Source: Zymoseptoria tritici IPO323
Taxonomy: Eukaryota > Ascomycota > Dothideomycetes > Mycosphaerellales > Mycosphaerellaceae
DNA: 64,000 bases
Reading direction: 5' to 3'
Assembly (NCBI RefSeq): GCF_000219625.1
Contig: NC_018214.1
Span: forward strand, 744,001-808,000
The position numbers were made by a program, and so were the translations under genes. How positions within the stretch are numbered: the stretch's first letter is position 1; every line of letters begins with the position of its first letter. Below, one piece after another: positions 1 through 11,049 of the stretch. The notes under the pieces are model-generated. The model was given only the letters and a program-made list of their open reading frames with translations, was not told the origin of the DNA and ran no database searches.

Positions 1-1681
1 CCGAGAATTTGGATCTGGTTGCGCTATCGGCCACGCTCAAGACGAGTGCCGGTGCTGACTACCTGCCTGGCGACAAGGTCGAGATCTTCCGCGGCGAGCA
101 GAAAGGCGCGACCGGTCGTGCGGTCGAGGTCTACGGAGAAGTTGTCAAGATGCGAGTGGAACAGGGACAAATGGCTGGACAGACAATCGAAGCGCCCATT
201 CGTGATCTGCGAAAGATGTTCCGGGAAGGTGATCACGTCAAGGTCATTGGCGGCAGCAAATATCAAGACGAGGTTGGAATGGTCGTGAGGACCAATGGCG
301 AACAAATCACCATCCTCACGGACAGCACTCAGCAGGAGATCTCTCTGTTCGCAAAGGATCTTCGCGAGGCTACAGACAGCGGCGGTGTGGTCGGGGCTAG
401 TAAGTACGACCTGTTCGACCTTGTACAGCTCGATGCGTCTACTGTCGGATGTGTGACGAAAGTCGACCGCGAGAGTCTGCGAGTGCTGGACCAACTGGGT
501 AATTCTCGGAACCTGCTTCCCTCCAACATATCGAACAAGATTGAGAAGAAGCGCGACCAGGCTCCGGCGACCGACCACTTGGGGAACGAAATCAAATCTG
601 ATGACACCATCAAGGAGGTCGGAGGAGAGGGTCGGTCTGGCAAGGTCTTACAAGTCCAACGCGGCTTCGTCTTTGCACAGAGTCGCGAGCTTCGCGGCGA
701 CAACGCGGGAGTATTCGTGGCGCGTACCAGCAATGTCGAAACTGTCGCCGCCAAGGGTGGACGCATCGGTCCTGATCTTACCAAGATGAACACCGCATTG
801 CGTCCTAATGGCGGTGGAGCAGCACCCATGCCACCTCCAATGCAAAAGGGTAGAGACAGGGTGGTCGGACGTACTGTCAAGATCAGAAAAGGACAACACA
901 AGGGCCTCATCGGCATCGTCAAGGACTCCACCGATTCAAGCTGTCTCGTGGAATTGCACGCGAAGAACAAGAAGATCAATGTCGACAAGGCCATGCTGTC
1001 TGTGATCGACCCTGACACTGGCGTGGTTGTCTGCGCCGATGCGAGAGCATTCGGTACCGGACGCCCGAGTCAGACTCCGGGTCGTCCGATGGGCGCTGCG
1101 ACGCCTTTCCGTGGCGGTCCTCCAACAGGTATGAGTGGCGGACGAACGCCAGCCTACGCAGCGGCGGGTGGCGGCAGGACTCCGGCGTGGAAGCAAGACG
1201 CTGGAGGACGCACGCCTGCCTACGCAACTGGCGGCGGAGGTCAGACAGCGTATGGTGGCAACTTCGGTGGTGCTACTTCCTACGGTGGTGCTACCAGCTA
1301 TGGAGGCGCGACGAGCTACGGTGGTGGAGGTAGTGTCTGGGGAGGTGGAGGTAGTGGAAGTGTGAGTTTTCTCCTTCCCATTCTACATGAACACGACTAA
1401 TACCATCACAGGGCTCAACATGGAACGCCAACGGCGGTCGCACGCCAGCGCCGTATCCCTCTGGAGGCAGAACTCCGGCATACCAGAGTGGCATGGAAGC
1501 CCCAACGCCAGGCTTTCACTCAGCTCCTACTCCTGGCAATTACGCCAGTGCGCCCACACCTGGTGCTTATGGGCAATATCAGACTCCAGCTGCGTATGCA
1601 ACACCTGGTGGATTTCCTGAGACTCCTGCTGCATATTCGCCAGAGACTCCGGCTCCCGATCAAGGGCCACAGTATGATTGA
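1..1681 (+). CDS. SPT5: SPT5 transcription elongation factor, C-terminal part
   Basis: This is the 3' portion of the elongation factor SPT5 (DSIF large subunit with SPT4), which binds RNA polymerase II and promotes processive elongation in the nucleus. The gene enters from the left edge. Exon <1..1361 carries several KOW-type modules, for example the GDKVEIFRGEQKG stretch, GDHVKVIGG and VGRTVKIRKGQHKG. A Gly-rich C-terminal region with repeated GGRTPAY/GGRTPAW units follows. An intron lies at 1362..1411 (gtgagt donor, cacag acceptor, ctaata branch-like box). The last exon, 1412..1681, adds more GGRTPAY units and then APTPG repeats. These resemble the SPT5 C-terminal repeats that are phosphorylated by P-TEFb/Bur1 in other species. 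The N-terminal acidic and NGN domains are outside the window. I am confident in the identity; the intron is inferred from splice signals and from the repeats resuming in frame. Confidence 0.93.
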
Positions 1682-2086
1682 GGGAAATGCAAAGCGGCGC
1701 TTAATGGATTGGAGGATTGTACTACTACCAAACACAACGCAGGGTCTGCCGATGGGAAAGGCGATGGCGTTATTTGCATCTCTGGTTGATGCATTTTGGA
1801 CGAGAGGCCAATGGGGCAGACGTAGAGTTCTGTAGCAGAACGAATTATCATTTGAAACGAACCTTTACCTCCCTTCCGTTCTTCCGTTCTGTCCATTTTG
1901 TCCTTGAACAACTAACGCCTTTGCGAAATCACTTTTATCTATCCCATACGCACCATCCCGGTACCATCACTCCCGGTGCCTTGTCATACGAGCACCTCGC
2001 CACCTTCGTAGTCGCACTTCTTCATCTCCATCTCCCTTGCCCAGCGCGCCGCTCTTGGCCTTGTCCTTTGACCGACTGGAACCACC
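1682..2086. other. Convergent intergenic stretch
   Basis: This is 3' flanking DNA between SPT5 and the convergent gene at 2087-4507. It contains CT-rich tracts and no reading frame I would support. Confidence 0.6.
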
Positions 2087-4507
2087 TCACGTCCACTCAT
2101 CGTCCTCGTCATCGAAGTCACCATCGCTCTCACCACTCTCTAAGTACAGGATCCCCTCGCCGTCGCTCTCTTCACCCGCCGGGTCAGTGGTAGGAGGCGT
2201 CATTGGAACCTGCCGAGGCTGACTCGCACGGCGATATTCAGCGATCAATTCGTCCTCCGAGTCGTCGCCGATATCAAATGTTGGCTGAGCACGACGTGAG
2301 TGCTTGCGCTGACGTTGGTCCTGTGGAGATCGCGATCGCGGACGGTGGCGGTGTCGTGGACGCTGGCGCTCTGCTGGCTTCGCAACTGCCTCCATATCTC
2401 CCTGCTCGATTGACGGACGGGAGGGTGGACCTGGTTCTTTCGTCACCTTCTTTGAGCGGCGTCTGACTGGAGCGAACATGTAATCGTCGTTATCATCCTC
2501 TGGCGGCGCATAATGGCCTGGCTCGTATCCGATCAGAAGATCGTCATCTTCACCTTCATGTTCATCTCCTCCGACCAGAGTCTGCGTGTTTTCCAACAAG
2601 GGCTGCAGAGGGATTTGACTCTTCAGGAGTCGTCGCTGCTGAGCCTTCTCACGAGCCAGCACGGTCAACTTCGCTCCGTCTAGACTGTGTGCAATCACAG
2701 CAGCTGGTGAAGCAAGTCCGAGCAAAGCTGCTCTCTCCTGCTGCTGCGGGAGCAAGTCTGGCTTGAATCTGTAATTGACCTTGCCGGTGCCGGCCGCAAC
2801 ACCCGACAAGAAAGCTGTTTGCACGCAGACTCGGGTTCTCAAAGTAATTGGGCTTGGGGAGTGACGACAAAGCTCTTCCTCGAATACGCCTGCCAGATGC
2901 TGCCAATCCTGTTCGGTTTGCTTCTTGAGTGTCAAGCCCCAGCCCTCGACAATGTCGCGGACAATGTGGGTAATGTGCTCCATAGCAGAGTGGGCGTTGA
3001 GACCGAGGAATATGGCGACATTGGCGATTGCAGGAATGGTGTCGGCCGAGAGCGCGATGTTCTGTCTTCGAAGTAGTGGCACCTTCTTCGTATTCAGGCA
3101 CTCTCTGCCGCGGAGGACCTCCAGGCGGAGAGCACTCGCGATTCCTGGGTTCGAGTCTATCATGTCGATGAGCTCCGTAGCTTCGAAGGTTCGGATAATG
3201 GCACGTTTTGGAATCTGTCAAGAGTCAGTCTCTTCTGGCATTGAACACCATGTCGTTTCTTCGGCAGTACTTACGTCTCGCCAGACTAACCACTCACTAC
3301 ATCCACGATAGTTCTGGGCGCCATTGCTGAACCCTCTTGTTGGTCGCACCGCATCGTGAAACGCGCGTGCATGGAAGACTGCTCGTGGATCCAGCTCCTT
3401 GACGCTGATGACGGAGAGATACATGTTCTCTTGTCCAGCCTGTATGCCTTTGATAATACGCTGCACCATCCATAAAAGGCGGTCTGTCGTGGAGATGAAC
3501 GGAGTTTCCTTCATCTTTCGGTCCATATGGTTGAGTATATCGGTAGCATCGATGCTGCAAGCCTTCGGAGGAGTCAATGGTATCGCATTTGAATTGTGGT
3601 GTTTCCGAGACCAAAACCCATTCTCGCTGTCGCGATCGCACTCTGGGTCCTTCTTCCACCAGCGAAACAACAGATCTGGCAAATCCGGCTGGGCGAGATT
3701 TTGTGCCACCGGCGCCACTTCAACATTGATTTCTTCCTGGTCTGGAATTCGGATGATAGTGCCGTCCCGTCGTGTTCGCGGCGATTTTGGGACCTGCGTC
3801 TTTTTCTTCCCCACGATCTTGGTTGGTGTGCGAGCGAGACTGGATGATGTCGAGGCTTTGCGTGTGCTTGTGCTTTTGCTTGCACCTTGTCTGCTCGGTT
3901 GTCGATGGTGAAGTATAGTCCCCTGAGCGAGTACCATCTCGTTCAGTTGTTGTCGCTTTGGGTGAGGTGCTGCAGCCGAGTCTCTACGCGACCGCTTGCC
4001 TCTCGACACGATCGGCGTGTCCGGTTGCCAGTGGCCTATGGCTGCCTGTGCGCTGAGAGGGACTTCGCTATTGCTTGCTTCGGCCACTTGCGAGGCATAC
4101 GCTCTGCTAGTACCTCTGTGTGTAGAGGCGCCTCCCTGCAACTGTCGTTCGTCCTGGCAAGCTTGCGATGCCTCGAATCGAGCAACATTCTTGATCTTCT
4201 GCTTCAAGTCTGCCCGCAGTCGCTTCTCTGCGTCGGATGTTGGAGGTTGGCAAACAATCATCCAGTTGGCCACTTGCTTTTTGCGTTCATGTAACTGAAC
4301 ATTCAGACGGCTGAATGGCACACCGTCTGTAAGACCGCACTTTGCAATGTGCTCTTGGAAGATTGTGTCAAAGATCTCCTTTTTCTTCGCTTTGTCGAAC
4401 ACGAACTCCTCGAAGATCATGTGAAGGACAACCCTCATCTCATGTGTCCATGTTAGCTTGTGGGTTGTAGGAGTGAGCTTGCGCTTCTGGTTCGCCGTAA
4501 AGGCCAT
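2087..4507 (-). CDS. Large conserved fungal protein of unknown function (possible DUF7587-like core)
   Basis: The gene has two exons: 4507..3275 and 3214..2087. The intron is 3215..3274 (gtaagt donor, gacag acceptor, phase 0). The predicted protein is about 786 residues. The N-terminus is basic with a W-T-x-E-M-R-x-x-L motif and reads like a DNA-binding or SANT-like helix bundle. The centre is low-complexity and basic. The stretch either side of the intron begins PDLLFRWW and includes LDPRAVFHAR, SEWLVWRD and IPKRAI; it reminds me of the fungal DUF7587 domain, but that match is from memory only. The C-terminus is Arg-rich and then strongly acidic, ending in D/E runs. The frame is open about 315 bp further upstream, but the ATG at 4507 gives the more protein-like N-terminus. 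Probably nuclear, by inference from charge pattern. No specific function is claimed. Confidence 0.75.
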
Positions 4508-5338
4508 AGTGAAGCTGCGGTGTCGTCGGGACTTAGTCAATGTCTTGGTGAGAGATTCGGCGTGTGATCGGGGCCTGTCGTCAGACAATGACTTCTTATG
4601 AGAGTGATTGATCACGTTGGTAGAATATGGCAAAGCCGTGGGTGTGAGCGTGACATCAGCTCGTGCAATTTCGTGCCGGCGGTCCTGTTGTGCGGCCGGG
4701 TGACGCATCCATGGATCGCAGCCGCGCCGACAGGGTTTAAGCGCGACAACATCGTCTGAACCTAGAGCATGTCTCTTGGTAGGAATATGAAGTAGGCACT
4801 TCATCCTGACCAAGCCGAACAATCAAGCGGTCCAGGTTATGAGCTTCTTCCTTACAAAGGTCGTGCTTCGTGGTGGGAGAAATGGAGCCCGGTAGCTGGT
4901 GATGTCTGGACTAGCCGCACCTTAGCGCCATGCAAGCGATGCAAGGCGGCAGACAGTGACTCGATTTCCCGAAGTGGAAGGAGTGGCTCTTTGCTGTATG
5001 CTGTCTGATGTGCATAGTCAATGTGATCCTGTGTTCCAGCAAATCATTAAAAGGTGGGCGACTGTGGCCCCAGAGACAAGCATGCAGCACACTTCCGCGC
5101 CAGTCGAGGACGAAAGACCTGATGCCCATAGAGAAGAGTGATGACGGTAGGCTTCAATTGAATTTACGGTACTGCATCATGGGCTACGAACCTGTGAAAT
5201 CGCGTCAGTACGCATGGGGGTCTGATCATACCAAAACACTTACATTCGAGACCTGGCGTGTGCGGCTTTTGTCCATGTCGACGCAAGACCAACGCAGACC
5301 GCAAACATAACGCCTCGCCATTGCATCCGACTCAAATC
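4508..5338. other. Intergenic stretch, no gene seen
   Basis: This is the presumed promoter and 5' leader of the minus-strand gene ending at 2087, plus 3' flank of the thioredoxin-like gene. The short open frames here lack protein-like composition. Confidence 0.5.
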
Positions 5339-5698
5339 TCACAGCTCACCGCCCTTCTTCGCCTCTTGAACCAACATCTCCAACGCTTCCTCTAAGCCTC
5401 GCATGTCCGGTCCCATGAAGGTCTTACACCATGCATCCCTCACCATTAGCACCGTCACCGGGAGCTGGTTGGGAGCGAATTTGAAGAGCATGCTCGTATC
5501 GGTATTGAACTCCATCTGCGCGAATCGCACGCCAGTGTCCTGCTTCCTCTTGACCAGCTCTTCATACTTCGGATTGTGTTCTCGGCAGGCTGGGTGAGAG
5601 CTGTTTGAGACATAGATGACAGTGGGTGTCTGCTTCGAGGTATCTACGACTTGATCATGCTCGGCTCGATTGGTGATCTGGACGATGTGCGAAGTCAT
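5339..5698 (-). CDS. Small thioredoxin-fold protein without a CxxC motif
   Basis: A single exon encodes about 119 residues with the thioredoxin-fold layout: an N-terminal helix region, a strand (TVIYVSNSSHPAC), a helix (NPKYEELVKRK), a strand (VRFAQMEF), and the cis-proline region (NQLPVTVLMV) before the last strand and helix. The usual WCGPC active site is replaced by HPACRE, leaving a single cysteine, so classical dithiol oxidoreductase activity is unlikely. It could instead be a monothiol, binding or phosducin-like protein. The ATG at 5698 is chosen because the 23 residues available upstream do not look conserved. It is divergent from the START-like gene at 6106, about 0.4 kb away. Confidence 0.65.
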   Translation of the reverse strand: MTSHIVQITNRAEHDQVVDTSKQTPTVIYVSNSSHPACREHNPKYEELVKRKQDTGVRFAQMEFNTDTSMLFKFAPNQLPVTVLMVRDAWCKTFMGPDMRGLEEALEMLVQEAKKGGEL

Positions 5699-6105
5699 CG
5701 CGGACGCGCTCACTGGTGGAAATCCTTGAAAGAGATGGCCCTGGAGATGCTGCAATATAGTGAGCACACAGCAGACCTACCTTGGCCTACATCGCGATGC
5801 TTGTGCCCTTACTCTCATGCATGGAGGAGGAGGAGGAGGAGGTTCCGTTCATCCTGGAAGGCTGAGGTGGTTGGCCAAGCACTTTCCCCAAGATTCGAAA
5901 GGGAAGCTTTGTCCCCCATGTCGATCTGTGACGGCAACATCAACACGTCGACCCTGCCCTGTAATGATGATGCCGTGAAGGGAATGTACAGCGACGCCAA
6001 AACATTGAGTAGGTACAACGCAACGGTATTCCTTTGTCATCTTCTCTTCCTTCAACATCGTTTCAAATCACAGTCCAGCGAACCCCCTCGAAGGCAGCCC
6101 TCACC
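5699..6105. promoter_or_regulatory. Shared divergent upstream region
   Basis: About 0.4 kb separates the start of the thioredoxin-like gene (minus) from that of the START-like gene (plus), so it presumably serves both. It contains a short run of gga repeats near 5825-5842. No clear TATA box was found. Confidence 0.4.
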
Positions 6106-7062
6106 ATGAGCGACGATACACCAGCTCCACCAGAGTTCCTTCTAGGCCCCATCATTCGCCTGCGCGAGCTCAAAGTTCCTCAGCTCCCCGAACACGACAC
6201 ACTTAAGCAGTATCAACAGAAAGCGCCCGTCGAGCTCCAGCGATTTGTCACCGATGCCCTCACCGAGGGACACACCTTTATAAAAGAGTACCTGGCACGG
6301 AAAGCAACAGTCGTCACACAGAACAAGGCTTCCCCACCATCCACCGAGCCCGTCGAGGTGCGATACCACAAAGTCCACGTTGGTCTCCTCGAAGCGAAGC
6401 CTGTCTTTGGCGTTCCCACGCCTGGCAGTACTGGGTCAGGCCGAATCGATCACGCATCAGAAAACTGGTTTGGTCGCATCAGCGCGCACGAGAATGCAGC
6501 GAAAGAGGGCACGGCGAGCTGGCAGGAGTTCTACGATGGACTGAAGGCGAACCACAACCTGCACGAGGTGGACTATACGCCGGACTGCATCAATGCCCAT
6601 AAAGTGCTCGACTGGAATGCCCAGCTGGCTACCCATCAGAACAAGATCGGAGACTGGGAGGACGTGACAATGGAAGTCTGGCAGATGACACACAAGATGC
6701 CAGTACCGGTCCTCAACAAGCGGCTCTTTACCGTGCTGGTCATCACAGCTTCAAAGCCGAACAAGGAGTTCATAACACTGCAGATCCCCGCCGACTCCGC
6801 GATGCACAAGCAGGTACCCACTGCTTTGGATCCAAACAAAGTTGGGACGAAGGGCATCTATGTCAGCGTTGAGTGGTGTCAACTGGTCGACGATGGCAAG
6901 AAGGTCATGTGGCAGATGTACACGGCGAGCGATGCAGGGGGCGTACTGCCAATGTTTGCGCAGAAAATGGCGATGCCGAATGCAGTAGCGCAGGATGTTG
7001 GGTTGGTCATGGACTGGACTGAGAAGAAGAGGAAGGGAACGGCGCAGGTCTCGGTGGAGTGA
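6106..7062 (+). CDS. DUF3074 / START-like lipid-binding domain protein
   Basis: A single exon encodes about 318 residues. The protein resembles the ascomycete DUF3074 family, which has a START/SRPBCC-like fold. Supporting stretches are ENWFGRISAH near the N-terminal third, DWEDVTMEVWQMTHKMP and LNKRLFTVLVI in the middle, and the C-terminal ISV-x-W-x-x-L and MDWTEKKR segments. START-like domains bind lipids or hydrophobic ligands; the ligand here is unknown. The ATG at 6106 follows a caacca-type leader and begins MSDDTPAPPEF; a further 24 codons are open upstream but look like leader sequence. No signal peptide or membrane segment is visible, so it is probably cytosolic. Confidence 0.7.
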   Translation: MSDDTPAPPEFLLGPIIRLRELKVPQLPEHDTLKQYQQKAPVELQRFVTDALTEGHTFIKEYLARKATVVTQNKASPPSTEPVEVRYHKVHVGLLEAKPVFGVPTPGSTGSGRIDHASENWFGRISAHENAAKEGTASWQEFYDGLKANHNLHEVDYTPDCINAHKVLDWNAQLATHQNKIGDWEDVTMEVWQMTHKMPVPVLNKRLFTVLVITASKPNKEFITLQIPADSAMHKQVPTALDPNKVGTKGIYVSVEWCQLVDDGKKVMWQMYTASDAGGVLPMFAQKMAMPNAVAQDVGLVMDWTEKKRKGTAQVSVE

Positions 7063-7564
7063 GAGGAGGATATGAGGTCAGGACAATACATGGGTATGGC
7101 CAAAGGGAACGATCATTACGCTACACGCATGGCTATTGAGGTAGCTTAGGTCGTTCGGCGTCGAACCAAAAGAGAGAGAGGATGTGAAGGGTCTCAACGG
7201 AACTCTTCACCATAATGTGTAATGCTCGCAAGCAGGCAGATATCAGTACAGCGTGTACGATCCTAAGCTCTCAATTGTTCGCCAACATCATCTCGATCAT
7301 GATGCACCCACTGCGAGCTAGTGTCCCTATGATTAATAGCCGCCAACTGCGCTGCGAGAGAGCTGTGAGAGATAGCCTCAGAAGACCGGCAGTCTGTATT
7401 CATCCCTCCTAGCATGCCTCAGACTAGCTTCATATCTTCCTTTCAGAGTGGTGTGTCTCAACAGCATCGCTATGCCATGCAATCGCCTCCCAAACGCCTT
7501 CGCTAATATTTCATCCTTTCGCTGTACACATATCTTACACCTCCTTCGTCAAAATTTCCCAGCT
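7063..7564. other. Convergent 3' flanks
   Basis: This is the 3' flank of the START-like gene and of TIM14 on the other strand. Nothing else is supported here. Confidence 0.5.
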
Positions 7565-8011
7565 TCATCCCGTCTTCTCCAGCAACTCTTTCGCCTCGTT
7601 GATCTTTGTAGCCAGATATGGACTTCCTCCTCGATCCGGGTGGTTTAACAACATCATTTGCCGGTGCTTCTTTCGAATCATTTCTTTCGTTATGCCTCGT
7701 TCTCTGCAATGAAGACTTCAGTCAGCAAACGTCCTCCTTGCCTTTGGATTCAGGTCAAGGCTTGTCCACGTACGATGTCTCCAAGATCAAAGCTGCCTCT
7801 TTTCGGTTCATCGTCTTTTCGAAGCCGCCTTTGTAGTAGGATTTCCCGAGTGCTGTTCCGCCACCTCGTGCTCTTCGTAATGCGACTAGGCCAGCGCGGC
7901 CCTGCAAGTGGGTTAGTGAGGTCCAAAGGGTGGTGGTGGTGGTGGTGAAGAGGCGCATACGAAGAATGCTGCGGCTGCGACGCCGACGCCTATTGCGAGT
8001 ACTGATGCCAT
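7565..8011 (-). CDS. PAM18: Mitochondrial import motor subunit TIM14/PAM18
   Basis: Three exons, 8011..7961, 7901..7774 and 7703..7565, encode 105 residues. TIM14/PAM18 is the inner-membrane J-protein that stimulates mtHsp70 in the TIM23 import motor. The short N-terminus is followed by an Ala/Val/Gly-rich membrane helix (about residues 3-17), then RAGLVALRR, then the typical YYKGGFE and [10 protein letters not shown] segments. The J-like domain has the HPD motif at residues 81-83 within [20 protein letters not shown], and the protein ends ELLEKTG. Introns are 7902..7960 (gtatgc/ttgcag) and 7704..7773 (gtacgt/ttgcag). Intron 1 holds a short CCA-type triplet run. The length and C-terminus fit the family closely. 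The gene is divergent from RLP24. Confidence 0.93.
7931..7947 (+). repeat. (TGG)n microsatellite in TIM14 intron 1
   Basis: A short perfect trinucleotide run lies inside the first TIM14 intron. It is noted for possible length polymorphism only. Confidence 0.7.
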
Positions 8012-8284
8012 GTCAAGATTGTATAGATGGATTCCAGGTCGCGCTCGGTCGGTTTCTGCTGTTTGACAGTCGTTTGACCGTGGCGTGAGGGTGAAAGATG
8101 TTGACGATCAAGGACGATGTGATGCAACTCAAAGTTATCGCGGAAGCCGACAGATTCGCCGTCGATCAGCCAAGGCCGACCGACCGATCGTGACTTCCGA
8201 ACTTTTTTGTTAACCAAAAACTTATCTCCGACTTCTTTCAAGAGTTCATACGATTTCCACAACACCGCCTCACCGACCGCAAAT
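8012..8284. promoter_or_regulatory. Divergent TIM14 / RLP24 promoter
   Basis: Only 273 bp separate the two start codons, so this segment must hold both 5' leaders and promoters. A pyrimidine-rich stretch precedes the RLP24 ATG. Confidence 0.55.
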
Positions 8285-8958
8285 ATGAGAATCGAGACGT
8301 GCTACTTCTGCTCGCAACCGTGCTACCCGTCCAAGGGTATCACATTTGTCCGCAACGATGCGAAAGTCTTCAAGTTTTGCCGATCAAAATGCCACAAGAA
8401 CGTACGTTACAGCCCATTAACGCATTCTCCTCATATCCGCTAACACCTCCTTTCCAGTTCAAAATGAAGCGCAATCCCCGAAAGCTTGCCTGGACGAAAT
8501 CCTTCCGCCGCGCACACGGCAAGGAAATGACCGTCGATTCGACCCTCGCCTTCGCCCAACGTCGCAACATTCCCGTGCGCTACAACCGAGACCTCGTCGC
8601 GACCACCCTGCAAGCCATGCAACGGGTGTCCGAGATCCGCGCCAAGCGCGAGAGGCAATTCTACAAGAACAGGATGAAGGGCAACAAGGCGAAGCAAATG
8701 GAGGCGGACCGGAAATTGGTGGCGGAGAACCAACATTTACTGCCGCCGAGCTATCGGGACCAGGTGGCGGAGGTGCTGGACGAGGTGGAGGCGTTGGAGG
8801 AGCAGACGGAGGATCTGGATATGGATGTCGAGGAGGAGGAGCTGGATTTGGAGGTGCAGGAGAAGGTCAAGACGGCAAAGGCGAAGGGGAAGAATACGAA
8901 GCAGAAACAGAGGTTGGTCAGAGGGAAGGGTATCGAGGCGATGGATGTGGATGGTTGA
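8285..8958 (+). CDS. RLP24: 60S ribosome biogenesis factor RLP24
   Basis: Two exons, 8285..8401 and 8458..8958, encode 205 residues. RLP24 is an eL24-related assembly factor that occupies the pre-60S particle until the AAA-ATPase Drg1 releases it and eL24 takes its place. The N-terminus begins [18 protein letters not shown] and has the four-cysteine zinc-binding pattern (C6, C9, C32, C36), followed by [19 protein letters not shown] across the splice junction. The C-terminal half is a charged coiled region with acidic runs and a Lys-rich tail, which separates RLP24 from the shorter ribosomal protein eL24. The intron is 8402..8457 (gtacgt donor, ttccag acceptor). The frame and conservation across the junction make the model strong. 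Confidence 0.94.
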
Positions 8959-9812
8959 AGAGTTTTGAGACAGTGGATCTCACGTTTTTGCTTCGGACAA
9001 GCGATGGCGCTTTCGGCGTTTGGTGTGGACTACGGACTGGTTTACGGCGAAGGGAAGGGAAAAGTGCATGCAATGGGAGATTTCTGGTTACGTTCTCACG
9101 AGCCGAGATACTGAAAATCAAGGATTGTCGGACTCCGTTCGGACCGTTTTTCTTTCTGGTCCTCCTTCTGCAGCAATCTGGTCGACTTATCTCCCGATAT
9201 CTGCTGGAGGCCGGCGAACGTCGTCAGGTGTGTCCTTGGAGCTGAGTATCGAATCATGCGTTGGTCAGGCACTGACGTCGGATGGATGTATGTATAGCAG
9301 GCAACGTAGAGAAGGACCTTGCAAGAGCAATAAGAGACACAAGTCTTCTCAAGGCATACGGAATTACTGACTTTGGAGCGTCAATAGCAGGAGAGCTTCA
9401 GTCTGAAGAACAACTCGCTAACGACCTCGCATAACGCGCGCCTTCATGCCATTCAATTGACAGGTTCACAAGTGCAGCTCTCCATTCAAGCGGACCAGAC
9501 GTGATGATATACCAAGAGGGAGAAGAGTTGTTGAGCCTGGCGCAGAGCTCGTAAAACGTGCTCGTGCGCCGGAAGTTCATTTTTTATCGACAAAAGAAAT
9601 GAGCGATTGTACCGTCGTGATGGGTGCTTGCTTGTTGTGGACACATGGCGCTGTCCGATCTTCACCGGCGAGGCCGATCCGCAGACCTATTCCCTTTCCT
9701 CCCAACATTCTGCCTCCTCACTCGCTCTCGTCCCACCCTCTCCGCCAAGATCACAGTCGGCGCGAAGACCTGGCCTCCCATTTCGCTCGCCGACAGGCTC
9801 CCGACGAGCCGC
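8959..9812. other. Intergenic stretch, no gene seen
   Basis: This is the 3' flank of RLP24 followed by sequence without convincing coding signal. A 60-codon minus-strand frame at 9398-9580 has no recognisable feature. Confidence 0.5.
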
Positions 9813-10125
9813 TCATTGGCAGATCATGACACCCTTGTGCCAGCCGCAGGGGTTCAAGTTATTGGTGCACTCATGAGCCTGTGCAGAAGTCAGCAACATG
9901 GTCGTCAGGGACATGAATGGCAACGTCCGCACGTACCGGGTCGCAGTCGTAAGACCTGTCGCCGACCTTGCAGTTACCGTTGGCACCTGCAGTATTGCAT
10001 TGCTGAGGGCGCGCGTTAGTAAAGTGGATCGCGGCATGGAATGGGCAAGGCAGGAAAGCACTCACGTGGGCGAAGGCACCCAAAGCCATCATAGAGAAGA
10101 TGGCGGAGAGCTTGAAGACGTGCAT
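9813..10125 (-). CDS. Small secreted six-cysteine protein (SSP-A)
   Basis: Three exons, 10125..10066, 10002..9937 and 9878..9813, encode 63 residues. Introns are 10003..10065 (gtgagt/ctcag) and 9879..9936 (gtacgt/cacag), both phase 0. Residues 1-19 form a clear signal peptide (MHVFKLSAIFSMMALGAFA). The mature part is about 44 residues with six cysteines spaced C-x8-C-x8-C-x5-C-x6-C-x8-C, consistent with three disulfides. Size, secretion signal and cysteine density match fungal small secreted or effector-like proteins, but no named family is recognised. Intron 1 falls just after the signal peptide and intron 2 between Cys3 and Cys4. The same layout recurs in the gene at 11050-11521, which strongly supports both models. 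Function is unknown. Confidence 0.75.
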
Positions 10126-11049
10126 GTTGATCGTTGCCGGTGTGGATTCTCTTGTTGGAGAGATGCGTTGTGATGGAATGGCAAAAGAAAAGATGAACAA
10201 CTGACCGAGCGGGCGAGGTAGATATGTCTCCTCGTTACCACGGTCTCGCAATGTCAGACCACCTATAGAGGCCTGGGTTGTCGGAAATTGGGGAAAAAAG
10301 AGTTCTGCGCTCGCAACGTGCCGTGGGCGGACTATTCACACATCATTCTCGCGCGCTGTGACGAGGATTGGGAAGTCGGATTCGCGCGCGCGGCGCAGGA
10401 CCTCCTTGTTGCACTGATGGAATGACACATGCAATCAAGCATGGGGTACTATAAATCTGGCCTGGGCGATGGAGCAGCATCGGGCAATGCTCCAGAAGAG
10501 AGAGCGTGCACTGCAGAGAAGTCGTCCGATGGACGCATGCGATGACCGGTCGCGACGGTGAACACGACGAGCTCAGGCGAGAGTGGCAGCATTGGTATGG
10601 ATGAAGAGTCGAGGACTCGAGACGCCCAGCATTATTGGAGTACTGTAACCCGCGGGATTAGGATCAGGAGAGCTTATTACTGAACGGGGATTGTCCGCGC
10701 TCATCGACATGGTCGTTTGTCCAACGGCAAGGATTTGAACGATCATGGTCAACATAACATTTAATGAGTCTGACAAGCTGATGTCAAATGGTGACGTTCG
10801 GAACATCCGATCACGAAGAAGAGCACGGCAGTTGCAGTCGGGCAGAAGACATGATTAAGGACTGACGTTCATACTGGCGGCAACACGACAACGAGAGGAG
10901 GATGGAAGCAGTGGGAAGGAAGGACAAGAGGATATCGAGCGTAGTATTTAACGTCCGAGAACGCAAAACTCATATCCAGCGCCATGACCAACAATCACGA
11001 TGCGAATGCCACGGACGAAATTATCGAGTACACCCTCAAGAACATGGTC
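10126..11049. other. Gene-poor stretch between the two secreted-protein genes
   Basis: This holds the upstream region of SSP-A and the downstream flank of SSP-B. A plus-strand TATA-like box (ctataaat) lies near 10449, followed about 20 bp later by a 7-bp inverted repeat (tggagca/tgctcca), but no coding frame follows it. Confidence 0.4.
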
